A stretch of 64,000 nt of DNA from a virus: positions 1 to 64,000 of IMG/VR virus record IMGVR_UViG_3300025168_000047. One strand, given 5' to 3'. Shown here piece after piece: positions 25,101-33,859 of this stretch. The translations under genes and the position numbers were made by a program. Numbering within the stretch: the first letter of the stretch is position 1; every line of letters starts with the position of its first letter. The notes under the pieces are model-generated. The model was not told the origin of the DNA, searched no databases, and was given only the letters and a program-made list of their open reading frames with translations.

Positions 25101-28100
25101 GTGACTCGAATTTTGAATTGGGACTTTAAGAATGTAACTGGCTCAGATTCAGCCGGATCTTTTTATGTACAGGATATATCTTCTGGCTCCGCAGCTAGCA
25201 ACCATATAGATCTTGATGAAGGAGATTACGGTTGGGCTAACAATTTGGTTAACACTCACCACCCCGGCGTTGGTTATGGATTCCCAACTAGCAATACTAA
25301 AGCTGTTGATGTGGTTTACATTAGTTCCGCAAGACAACAACTCCCTGAAGTTAACAATAGTAGTGATATGGTAAAAGTATTGGCTGAGGATGACAAGAGA
25401 TTTATGCAAGACTCTCGACCATCCGCGTTTTACTTTGCAATAGAAAAGAGTCCGTATCAATCAATCTCAAAAGAGATGTTGAAATTGTTTGCAACAATCA
25501 AAGACTTCAACAACCTTATTGGAGAACCAGTTAACAAATACAGACAGACTTATAAGAGAATGGAAAAGCTGAGAGCTTTATTCTTTAAGAAAGTTAGAAA
25601 TACAATCGACGTCGAAAGATATGTTCAGTTTTATCGATGGATCGATTCTTCAATTAGCGATATGATACTACAGATGTTCCCAGCATCGGCGACACACTCA
25701 AGAGAGGTTCGAACAATTATCGAAAGCCATGTTTTGGAAAGAAATAAGTATCAGCATAAGTATCCTCACGTTGGCCAGAAATACGGTACACAGGGTAATT
25801 CACTAGTTGAAGGTAGCATCGGGACTCAATATAACAATCTAAGCGCCCAGCTTAATAACTTATTGACTTCAGATGTCACAACATCCCCAATTGCACCGTT
25901 AAACGAAGACGGCACTTTTAATGAAGACGAAAACCAAGGTTATTGGGAAAATTATAATGACGGTTATACAAATTTAGATGAAGAAACAAATACAGCAAGA
26001 AAAGACTTATCTAGATCACTACAAAAAGGATATGGCAACGAACACAACTTCAGCGGCGATTTCGGTCGTGCCGGCTCAAGAGGTCTTGTTGTTCTAAATC
26101 AAGGAAGCAACTCGGATACACCAAGAGCCCAAGGTTTGATTACTGGTGGAGACGAGAACGCCGCCGAAGAAAATCATATTGAACTTGTTGCTGGTTCAAT
26201 AGGTATTTTGGAAGAAGCAGCAAAAAAAGTTAAAGAAGCCACTCCTTTAACAAAACTAAAGAAACATCCCGATGGAATATTAAAGGGAGCGACCGACAAG
26301 ACTAACCAAAGTGCTGGTAAAGGATACTTTGCTTCCATTGGTTCCGTATATGAAGATATCGATGGATTCAGGTTTACAAATATTCATCACGATGCTTGGA
26401 CAGTTAGTTCGAGACTAGAAGGGTCTCTGCAATCTCCGTTCACCGCGAAACACGTTGGAGGGCAAGTACATAGAAGAACCGCTCTTAATACAGGCTCCTA
26501 TGATAATTTGACCGAAGCTCGCTCCGGAGCAGTAACAGGTGACTTCCATGGAGCTTATGGACGTCCAGAAGCCTTCAGAATTTCATTGCCGGCTAGTGAG
26601 CTAGTTACCAAAGCTACCGCCACTGCAGTAGATGCAATTGACACAACTGGCTATATAGCCGGCAGCGCGGACGCTTCGTTTACAATAGCGATCCCAACGT
26701 CTGCTGGTGGCCTAGGTGGCGATGCTGTTACAATTTTACTTGATGAAGACAAAGACGACGTTACCACAGCAACGGCTGCAGCTAACACAATTACAATCGG
26801 GACTAAAGACGGTACCGATGCGTTAGTGGCATCATTTCTTATCAATGCTATTAATGGAGTAACCGCTGGTCGCTTTGTATATGCATCATCGGGGAATGGT
26901 CAAGCCGGCGACGACTTGGGTGTTACTGCGACACAAGGTTCAAGCGATACCCAAATTACGCTTACGATGGATACCATTGGCAGCCCGGGCAATGTTGTTG
27001 ATGCTCTAGCTACCGCCTCTGGTGTTAATGTAGTTGACGTGACGGATTTCACCGGTGGGGCCGGCGCAGATATTAAAATATATGCACCAGATCGAGGACT
27101 TGACGGCACAAAGGATCTTCAGCTTCAAAAGTCAACGTTCCACAGAGGCCCCAGACGCCCTGTATCGACCAGAAACATTCTTACTATGACAGGCTCGGAA
27201 GATGGCAAAACAGTCGAACAGAGACTGTATAACGCCTCTCCAGTCGGTAACTATCAAAAGAATTACCAAGTAATTCAATTGTCTGGCCGCAGAGACAACT
27301 CAACTTGGTTTGCACAAAATGCGCAAGCACAGAAGTTCGACAATCAGAATACAGAAGCTTCACTTCAATTCTCACCAGAGGTGCCGGTACTTCACATTTC
27401 GGGATCCACCGAATCCATGGAAGACTTATATAAGGTTGACTTTGAACTTCTTGAGAGAACTCCAAATAAATCTGTTTTTGTTGAGAGATTCTCTGCTCCC
27501 GGTGGTTTTGAGGTTATGTCCAGAGGATACCTTGATCGCCGAGGTGAAGAAGTTAGTGCATACAACTCACTTAACTATAGAAATCTTTTTGGAAGATATA
27601 GCTCAGGCTCTATGCGCGGAGATGATAACTCGCCTACTAACACTTTTTCGAATAGAACTCGCTTCTCAGGAACCGTTAGTATCGAGGGTGGCACAAAGCA
27701 TGACGGCTTATATGCACTGTTGTATCGACGTGCTGGTAAGTTTGGACAAGATTCGGTTTATGGCTCAATGCCAGACGATGGCACCCGCGCTGGTCTGTTG
27801 GGAACACCCGCAACAGCTTCTTATCACAAAACTCACGCTAACGTAGGAAGAAGAATTGGTTTTGTAACAACATCTTCATATCATACACACAGAGGTGCAG
27901 GAGCAAGAGCTAGCAACTTCCATACTTCAAGTCATTATGATAATTTCTTTGTGACTCACGCGATTCCAAGAAGCGATCTACAATATTCTTGGATTACGGC
28001 AAGTGCGGTTGTAGATCAAGCTGGTCTCAACGGCGCAGCCTCAACGAGAACTAGGGTCAAACAAGGATCTGATTTCTTGAGTCTCTCTCCTACTGTGGCC

Positions 28101-31100
28101 GGTTATGAAGGTAGATTATCTAGCTCTATTGGTTTTCAACCCCCGATTACATTCTTAAGTCAAAGCGAATTGTTCACCGCCCAGCCGGCGGGATTTAACC
28201 GTCGAATCTCTGCTTGGATCAATCCTAATGCAGGCGATCACGCATCCGGCGAAAACGTTCCGGAAGATATTCAAGCTCAACCTTTCATACCTTTAAACTA
28301 TGCCCTTTACGAACCAGTGACTGCTTCTGTTGCGAATGTTGATGTAACCTCTAGTCTTAATACTCTTGGGTTTGTAAGGCAATATAATCCAGAACAGTGG
28401 GTAACAACAGCAATAACCGATTACCGCCATCCGCTTAAATCTGCAACTGCTGGACAAGCAATAGAAGGGGGCACAAATTATCTGAATCAAAATATTATAT
28501 TCGCTGCTTTAGGTAGTTTCGCCACTGGAGACGTAAGTCAGAAAGCAAATGCCATGACACTGAATCCTCTCCTGCTCCGCCGCAACGGCCCATACCAACA
28601 TCCAACTTGGAAACAGATTAGAACAGGTGAACATCCCGTTGCAAGGCAGCTTAGAAGAGACAATCAGTTATCTATTCTTCACCAAATTCCAGTTCAAAGA
28701 GAAAGTGACCTACATCAATCAGATGCATCTTCTACGTCGAGAGTTGTCTCAAATTATAGAAATCCATTTGCGATTATGCGAACTTCGCCCTCTCACCCAC
28801 CCGGAACCAAATTCGATGTCTCTGCTCCGATTGGACCAATAACTTTAGGTATTGGAGGTCTTTCGGCTGAAAAACAATCCGAGCGAGAATATGCAACACA
28901 GCTTTATAAGAATGAGATCAGAAATTATCTTATGTCTCCGTTGACATCCAAGTATTCTCCTATTATACAAACTGTTGCGGATGATGAAGGAAATGAGATT
29001 ACCCTTAAACACGCTTATGGAAACAACATTGAATATATGCCTCTCGACAAACTAGACGCTATATTGAATACAAAAGAGAACACACCACAACAATTGCACG
29101 ACACTTTAGTAGATCAGATTGTGGATGACAATTCATTAGAATTTAAAGAACTTGTTTACAAAGAAACTGTCTTCCCTAGAGAGCAGAATCAATACTTGGC
29201 ACGAACAAGAGGTCGTGTTGATTATAGTCTGACAAGGCACGATTTGAGAAACACTCGTCATGGGCAACAAAGAACATTTTGGCGTAATTCCATGGAAGAC
29301 CGAATTTTAACAAGAGTGGAGCAACCTCTTACCGGCTCCGGACATAACACGTCTGGTTCTGGAGACTTCTGCCTTAATTCAATGGGATTCCAACAATTTC
29401 ACAATGTTGGTACAGCTAGCGCAGAAACTATTGAATCCCTTAATATTGAAGCAGTATATAGCTCTGCGTGGTTTAACATTGTTCCAGCGAATAGCGTATG
29501 GCCCCTAGACGGATATCAAGTATCAGGTTCGAGGCACATCAGCAAAAGAATCAGAAACTTTAATGCTAATGGCTTCCCGTCGCAGACTCACCCAACTGGT
29601 TCGATGGTTAATGGAGAACTTATGAATCCGACAGGCTATACATCGATGATGGCTTCTCTTGCGGGCTTTAATCCGATTGGTAAAGGGACCATTCGACAAG
29701 GTGAAAGGACCGGCGCATCCGTGGAGATCCCACATTGGTACGCCCCTTGCACAGCATCACAAATTTTTGTATATCCTCAAAATTGCCCAATATTTGGATA
29801 TGGGGCACGCACGCAACCTGCCGGCATGCAACCAGAAAACGGCGGTTCAGAAACTATTGTATTAAACCGTCATGGTCACTATTTTTATACACATGACTTC
29901 TGGAAGACAGCTAGACTTTCCGGAAAGAACCCTTGGTTTGATTCTTATTCCGACTACGCAGAAGATATTAGACCTATGGCACAAGGTTACTCAGTTGTTC
30001 CAGAATTTAGAATTTCAGAGCATATGGACCATTATGTTTCAAATAAATTCTCATTCAACAACAGATTCTTAACTCTTGAAGGGGCATCGATTGAATCAGG
30101 TAGTGCAGACACTCCAACAGATGCATACAATCAAGATTTCTTTGAAGTTTATTCACATTCAGACTTTATGAAACACTTTGGTCAAATCAGAGATGATTAC
30201 AAAGATGTAGCTGACCCAACCGAAATGACACTTCGTTGCAGCGGAATCAAAAAACTTCTTCCATATCAGGGATTCTATCCTGTTTTAAGATGTACTCAAT
30301 TAGGAACATTGTTTTCTTCTTCTTACGCTCCGTTTATCAGCGGATCAAATACAAGCCATGTGACAGCATCGGTACAAACAGATGCTTATAAAGCCGTCGC
30401 CGGCAACCCAAATATCTGGAGCACTTTACAATCAGCTTCCGCTCCAGTTAAGAGTGATGCAGCGATTAGAACAATGGCTCTGTTACAGCCATTCTATGCA
30501 CCCGGAATCATGTACAACACAATCAAAGCCGGCTGCGCAGTTGATTATCCGATTGTAACGGGCTCGCTTCCTAGCACAACGACCTTGAGCGCTTATGATT
30601 TTAAAAATTTCTTATCCGGAGGAACAGTTAGTAATAGCAAAAAGAATCCAGAGTTATTTAACTTTAGAATGCCGTTTGAAGCGATCATTGAACCGCACAC
30701 CTATATTCCCGTTTCCTCTTCGATTGCAGATGGCGACACAAATTTAGGAAAAAACAGAATATCTTTTATTAATATGTTCTCCGCTTCCAACGAGACTCAC
30801 AATCTTTACTTCGATTGGAAAGGGGATTATGATAATAAATATTCAATGGCTGCAAATAACTTCTTTGGAGAGATTCCAAGATTCTTCCTAAAAGAAGGAA
30901 ATTTAAGAACCTTTACATCAAAACCAGAAAATCAATTTAAACCAATGAAGTCGGGTTCAGTTTACTACATGGATGTCGATATGTATATGACTCCAGATAT
31001 GGTACAGAGTGAAGGCCCCTCGCACATCCAACAAATGCCCGGATCACCCGCTTTAACTGCTACAAAGATGAACTTCTTCTCAGCTTCCGCTGGTTATAAT

Positions 31101-32870
31101 CGATTAGAGAGAACATCTAGAGTCCACGTTGACTACAGAGGTGGATTGTATGGACCTCCCTGCCAGTGGTCACTTACTGGAGCGTCCACCACAGATGATC
31201 TCAATAGACAGGTTGCAGATCCAGCTTTCGCGCCATTTACTCCTCCATATTTTTACGGTCGCTCGACAGCGAGAATCAGGTTCAGTCCACATGAAGCCGT
31301 AGCACTCCTTGAAAACGAATCTCACACGTTTACACTAGATGACATTTTAGCACAAGCCAGAATTGAAACAGTATATACAGGTTCAAATCCATCGCTTCAC
31401 TCTTCTTCTCATGTTGCAGGAGAAAACTACATAAAAACACCCGCCGTGTTATCTCAAATGAGAGTTTCATCTTCCTTAGCTCTCTTTGGCAAAGCCAGAG
31501 GTAAAGAGATTGAGTATAACGTTGAGCAGTTAGCCGGCCAAGATAAATTTAAAGCTAGAGCAGCAAAGGACACATCCGACTCCGGTCTGGATCGTTGGGT
31601 TATTTCAACAAAATTCGAATGCCCTATATTGAATTTCTCTGGAAATATGAAAGGGCTGGAGAAAGTCTACGATGAAGACAGTACTGAATTTGCAGAATTC
31701 GGTGCCACGCCCGAAGGGTTAACTCCTAGAAGGTTGACTGTTGGTGATACATTTATGATGTATTTACCAAACAAACCCACAAATCACGAGACACATACAT
31801 ATCCAGCTAGCACAGGATCGAACGGTACATTAGGATCGACAGTGACTCTTTTTGATAAAGGTGGCTTCTCTACAGGTTCGGTAATCCTAGCAATGTCTCA
31901 GTCAATACCAACACGCGGTATGTGGAGTGGATATGGTTCGGTGCCATCCGGGTCAACAGGAATATTCCTACGCCTTCGCGAATCCTTCCCAGAAGAGACA
32001 TATAGTTCTGCCGGGGCTTACTCTTCGACAGGCTCTTTGATTGATACTTGTGGCTTCCAAGCAGGTAACGAGAGAATGGGTGAGTTAGCTAGCGATGGAG
32101 AGAAGGTTATCTCAGAGGCAATCGTGGCTATTCCGTTTATTTTGAACAATGGCAAAAGAGATTTCTTCCCAGTTCGCAGAGAACATATCGACTTGCTTAC
32201 CGGCAAGAGAGATAGTCTCCCGCCGAAAACACCTGAACCCGGATCTTCAATTATACAAATGGTTGATGCTATGCAGAAGTTTGTTATGCCTCCGCATCTC
32301 GACTTCCTTAAGAATCAAAAAATAACACCATTTGTTACATATATATTCGAGTTTAACCATTCTCTTAAACAAGATGAGCTTCGTGACATTTGGCAGAACG
32401 TTATGCCTGAGATCGCACTTAAGGCAGAAAAACAAGACGTTTCATTCTCGCACGATCTGGGCGAGGGAGAGTTCTTCGATGGAAACGAAATACCAGCAGA
32501 AACTCAATGGATGGTCTTTAAAATTAAACAAAGAGCAGAGATGAGCTACTATGCAGTAACTGCAGATTCAACAGACGACAGTCGTTTCGCATTCCAGTTT
32601 AAAGCTGGAGGTGAAAAAAAGGTTCCAGAATATAGTTATAACTGGCCTTACGACTACTTCTCATTAGTTGAGTTAGCGAAGATCGACACTGAGGTCACAT
32701 TTAAACCAAAGGCAGAGCCAATTGTGAAGACTGGAATGAAAGAAGACACGCCTTCGAGCACCCCCATAACGGAGCGACCAACGCCCGTTCCTTCGTCTCC
32801 ATCAGTTCCTCCAGTTCTTGGAGGCCCAAACATGGGCACCACTAGCAACAATGATGGAGGCCAATATTAA
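22110..32870 (+). CDS. giant virion protein (3586 aa) with LamG-like and gpI-like regions
   Basis: The largest gene here, overlapping its predecessor by ATGA. Residues about 195-445 form a LamG/concanavalin-like domain: NTIEFWLKKDAW, GSWHHYAIVIENSG, LKLYIDGQHN, VDEFRFWKKSRNAREI, VYYKFNEG. Near residues 636-665, YIYKSKGTEKGFRNLIRCFG recalls the KGT-containing segment of P2 gpI and related tail proteins that join wedges to fibres. Residues about 1497-1655 are a distinct alanine/threonine/glycine-rich module. The protein ends in a proline-rich segment and GGQY. Coming after gp6, it may combine wedge (gp7-like) and receptor-contact functions (inference). No frameshift or stop interrupts it. Confidence 0.65.
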   Translation: MSAKDVFEKKSKKVLKLSSVDTLGDQAESKRYVEAKTKDKNRFIPQIDFEVPENFAKFGSAEKYYIDSIERVYKTYPYDGSLYEKSAWLNSSSYLDVHLFENKYPRTNGYALFSPAGWSTFNGYKSQNIHNISSSYGIPTTNEYISLRGGPNKDTNNSDKKDIFPSIESNVTGSRGANVFDLSKNRESNLKIGGIDGNTIEFWLKKDAWTYNAVDAGCQNEVIFDLYNTDTPTNMPSSSHANARFRVELDGAPSVNSPIRITYMSGTNGCFSVPIGHGSGSVSGSSYVTKASIADGSWHHYAIVIENSGSSLLGARKTAALSANSTPLEAQENFQALRLKLYIDGQHNDTVFTGSSVDYCSASLHANIGALATAPSSSTQTYDGASMLGAGKLSASVDEFRFWKKSRNAREIGLNWNGQVGGGTNVDDANTDLGVYYKFNEGITQTSSVDQNVLDYSGRLTNGYWEGYSTNSRSTESAIVQAGAATKEFKDPIVYHFHPDVQDLRNDKQLEGINHDTSNSGLIFSALPEWIQSDDSKNSGELRNLTQIIASYFDTLALQIKELPRLKDVTYPSASYKPHPFVEHMLDSAGFTTSEMFADAEIVEHFLAKDEDVVYEDDLHNIKNRIYQNIYNNLDYIYKSKGTEKGFRNLIRCFGVDDEILKVNMYANNAVYAIEENTYETVEKTKCVDFFHSASHQAVVYQMTGSETNEQVRSYISGTINALDTAATANQAGMGMTYEGEIVFPKPLPPGSKAANIFSEATSSLFGMHTPKIQDEGVTTDEQTFQTTFAAADTANFQVLFAKERAASPHGRFILTSSAGTLQSLVNPALNGHGLTSSMFHNVYEDRRWNFAVRIRPRASGSAALDEVAWGNVVSGAYNNIHGTETLPYQLDFYGVSMISGRKADSFHLSASISKADGDAFLMNPKRMFVGAHRTNFTGAVLQSSDVKASSLRVWLDHLSNDEIDAHARDAGNYGRLHPYQNAYLFENSGSRPIPQTVTRILNWDFKNVTGSDSAGSFYVQDISSGSAASNHIDLDEGDYGWANNLVNTHHPGVGYGFPTSNTKAVDVVYISSARQQLPEVNNSSDMVKVLAEDDKRFMQDSRPSAFYFAIEKSPYQSISKEMLKLFATIKDFNNLIGEPVNKYRQTYKRMEKLRALFFKKVRNTIDVERYVQFYRWIDSSISDMILQMFPASATHSREVRTIIESHVLERNKYQHKYPHVGQKYGTQGNSLVEGSIGTQYNNLSAQLNNLLTSDVTTSPIAPLNEDGTFNEDENQGYWENYNDGYTNLDEETNTARKDLSRSLQKGYGNEHNFSGDFGRAGSRGLVVLNQGSNSDTPRAQGLITGGDENAAEENHIELVAGSIGILEEAAKKVKEATPLTKLKKHPDGILKGATDKTNQSAGKGYFASIGSVYEDIDGFRFTNIHHDAWTVSSRLEGSLQSPFTAKHVGGQVHRRTALNTGSYDNLTEARSGAVTGDFHGAYGRPEAFRISLPASELVTKATATAVDAIDTTGYIAGSADASFTIAIPTSAGGLGGDAVTILLDEDKDDVTTATAAANTITIGTKDGTDALVASFLINAINGVTAGRFVYASSGNGQAGDDLGVTATQGSSDTQITLTMDTIGSPGNVVDALATASGVNVVDVTDFTGGAGADIKIYAPDRGLDGTKDLQLQKSTFHRGPRRPVSTRNILTMTGSEDGKTVEQRLYNASPVGNYQKNYQVIQLSGRRDNSTWFAQNAQAQKFDNQNTEASLQFSPEVPVLHISGSTESMEDLYKVDFELLERTPNKSVFVERFSAPGGFEVMSRGYLDRRGEEVSAYNSLNYRNLFGRYSSGSMRGDDNSPTNTFSNRTRFSGTVSIEGGTKHDGLYALLYRRAGKFGQDSVYGSMPDDGTRAGLLGTPATASYHKTHANVGRRIGFVTTSSYHTHRGAGARASNFHTSSHYDNFFVTHAIPRSDLQYSWITASAVVDQAGLNGAASTRTRVKQGSDFLSLSPTVAGYEGRLSSSIGFQPPITFLSQSELFTAQPAGFNRRISAWINPNAGDHASGENVPEDIQAQPFIPLNYALYEPVTASVANVDVTSSLNTLGFVRQYNPEQWVTTAITDYRHPLKSATAGQAIEGGTNYLNQNIIFAALGSFATGDVSQKANAMTLNPLLLRRNGPYQHPTWKQIRTGEHPVARQLRRDNQLSILHQIPVQRESDLHQSDASSTSRVVSNYRNPFAIMRTSPSHPPGTKFDVSAPIGPITLGIGGLSAEKQSEREYATQLYKNEIRNYLMSPLTSKYSPIIQTVADDEGNEITLKHAYGNNIEYMPLDKLDAILNTKENTPQQLHDTLVDQIVDDNSLEFKELVYKETVFPREQNQYLARTRGRVDYSLTRHDLRNTRHGQQRTFWRNSMEDRILTRVEQPLTGSGHNTSGSGDFCLNSMGFQQFHNVGTASAETIESLNIEAVYSSAWFNIVPANSVWPLDGYQVSGSRHISKRIRNFNANGFPSQTHPTGSMVNGELMNPTGYTSMMASLAGFNPIGKGTIRQGERTGASVEIPHWYAPCTASQIFVYPQNCPIFGYGARTQPAGMQPENGGSETIVLNRHGHYFYTHDFWKTARLSGKNPWFDSYSDYAEDIRPMAQGYSVVPEFRISEHMDHYVSNKFSFNNRFLTLEGASIESGSADTPTDAYNQDFFEVYSHSDFMKHFGQIRDDYKDVADPTEMTLRCSGIKKLLPYQGFYPVLRCTQLGTLFSSSYAPFISGSNTSHVTASVQTDAYKAVAGNPNIWSTLQSASAPVKSDAAIRTMALLQPFYAPGIMYNTIKAGCAVDYPIVTGSLPSTTTLSAYDFKNFLSGGTVSNSKKNPELFNFRMPFEAIIEPHTYIPVSSSIADGDTNLGKNRISFINMFSASNETHNLYFDWKGDYDNKYSMAANNFFGEIPRFFLKEGNLRTFTSKPENQFKPMKSGSVYYMDVDMYMTPDMVQSEGPSHIQQMPGSPALTATKMNFFSASAGYNRLERTSRVHVDYRGGLYGPPCQWSLTGASTTDDLNRQVADPAFAPFTPPYFYGRSTARIRFSPHEAVALLENESHTFTLDDILAQARIETVYTGSNPSLHSSSHVAGENYIKTPAVLSQMRVSSSLALFGKARGKEIEYNVEQLAGQDKFKARAAKDTSDSGLDRWVISTKFECPILNFSGNMKGLEKVYDEDSTEFAEFGATPEGLTPRRLTVGDTFMMYLPNKPTNHETHTYPASTGSNGTLGSTVTLFDKGGFSTGSVILAMSQSIPTRGMWSGYGSVPSGSTGIFLRLRESFPEETYSSAGAYSSTGSLIDTCGFQAGNERMGELASDGEKVISEAIVAIPFILNNGKRDFFPVRREHIDLLTGKRDSLPPKTPEPGSSIIQMVDAMQKFVMPPHLDFLKNQKITPFVTYIFEFNHSLKQDELRDIWQNVMPEIALKAEKQDVSFSHDLGEGEFFDGNEIPAETQWMVFKIKQRAEMSYYAVTADSTDDSRFAFQFKAGGEKKVPEYSYNWPYDYFSLVELAKIDTEVTFKPKAEPIVKTGMKEDTPSSTPITERPTPVPSSPSVPPVLGGPNMGTTSNNDGGQY

Positions 32871-33859
32871 TGAGGTTCTTCGACTCAAAAGAAGAGGTCT
32901 TGGATATCCAACTTACTCAACACGGTAAAAAACTTTTATCTGAGGGAGCCCTGAAACCTGCTTTCTATGCTTTCTTTGATAACGACATCATCTATGATGG
33001 GTCTTACTCTGACCGAGAGGAGGTTCAAAACACAATTGATGGCAGAATTAGAAATGAAACACCTAGGCTTAAAGCACAATATATTTTTAGAGGAACAGAT
33101 ACAACCTCCACTTTAGATAGAAATCTGCAAATAAGCCCCGAAAAACATTATAGCTTGGGCCTTCCTTTAGGTAATTCCAGTTTAGGATCAGATAAAGCAC
33201 CAGCATGGGACGTCAACTTCCTGTATAACGAATTAACTTCATCAATCGATCATCTTTCAGGTTCAGGACTGTCTTACGTCAGAATACCTCAGCTAGAAAC
33301 AGAAGTAGACTTTGAAATCTATGTGACGCAGAGAAAAGAAGACGGTTCGGTGACAACCAATTATATTCCAGATAGGTTGGTAGATGTTGCGTTTAATATG
33401 TTTGAAGATACACCCGGGGTACACGGACCAGTGGACGACGAAGAAGAATATCTTTTAGCAAAAGACGGAACAATGATCCAAATAAAGCCCGACTTTGTAT
33501 TATTAGAAGTTGAAGAAGATAACACAGATACTATGACAGACAACTTTGAAATAGAAGTTTTTGAAATAGAGAATGTCGTTGATGAAAACGGCAACCAACA
33601 AAAGATTGAAAAACCTTTAGAGTTCTTTAACCAATCTATAGATCAAGAGATAGGCCCTCAGCATGTTGAATATTATTTTAATATAGAATCTGATTTAGAA
33701 GTCCCACAAGAGTTCTTCTGTGCATCGACGGTCGTTAAAGAAAGAAACAGATCTAGACTGGTTGATGATACTCTACCCTATCCATTGAATTGTCCTGAAT
33801 ATAAAGACGGAAAGAACCTTTATATAGATAACGTTACAAAGACAGAGGAGCCTTGTTAA
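32870..33859 (+). CDS. conserved virion protein A (N-terminal LD..LT..G motif)
   Basis: A 329-residue acidic protein, start coupled by TAATG to the stop of the giant protein. The opening is MRFFDSKEEVLDIQLTQHGK, and residues 1-43 align with the start of the protein encoded at 40878 (M-x-F-x-D, LD-x-x-LT-x-x-G, then I-x-Y). The rest is beta-rich with glutamate/aspartate-rich loops (VLLEVEEDNTDTMTDNFEIE). No enzyme motif or membrane segment is seen. I know this N-terminal pattern from structural genes of large marine phages but cannot assign a T4 equivalent. A baseplate or fibre-attachment role is inferred from position only. Confidence 0.55.
   Translation: MRFFDSKEEVLDIQLTQHGKKLLSEGALKPAFYAFFDNDIIYDGSYSDREEVQNTIDGRIRNETPRLKAQYIFRGTDTTSTLDRNLQISPEKHYSLGLPLGNSSLGSDKAPAWDVNFLYNELTSSIDHLSGSGLSYVRIPQLETEVDFEIYVTQRKEDGSVTTNYIPDRLVDVAFNMFEDTPGVHGPVDDEEEYLLAKDGTMIQIKPDFVLLEVEEDNTDTMTDNFEIEVFEIENVVDENGNQQKIEKPLEFFNQSIDQEIGPQHVEYYFNIESDLEVPQEFFCASTVVKERNRSRLVDDTLPYPLNCPEYKDGKNLYIDNVTKTEEPC

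Noticed and set aside
27310-27846. A 178-codon open frame on the plus strand
   Set aside because: Lies wholly inside the 3586-residue gene in another frame; no domain, no ribosome site.
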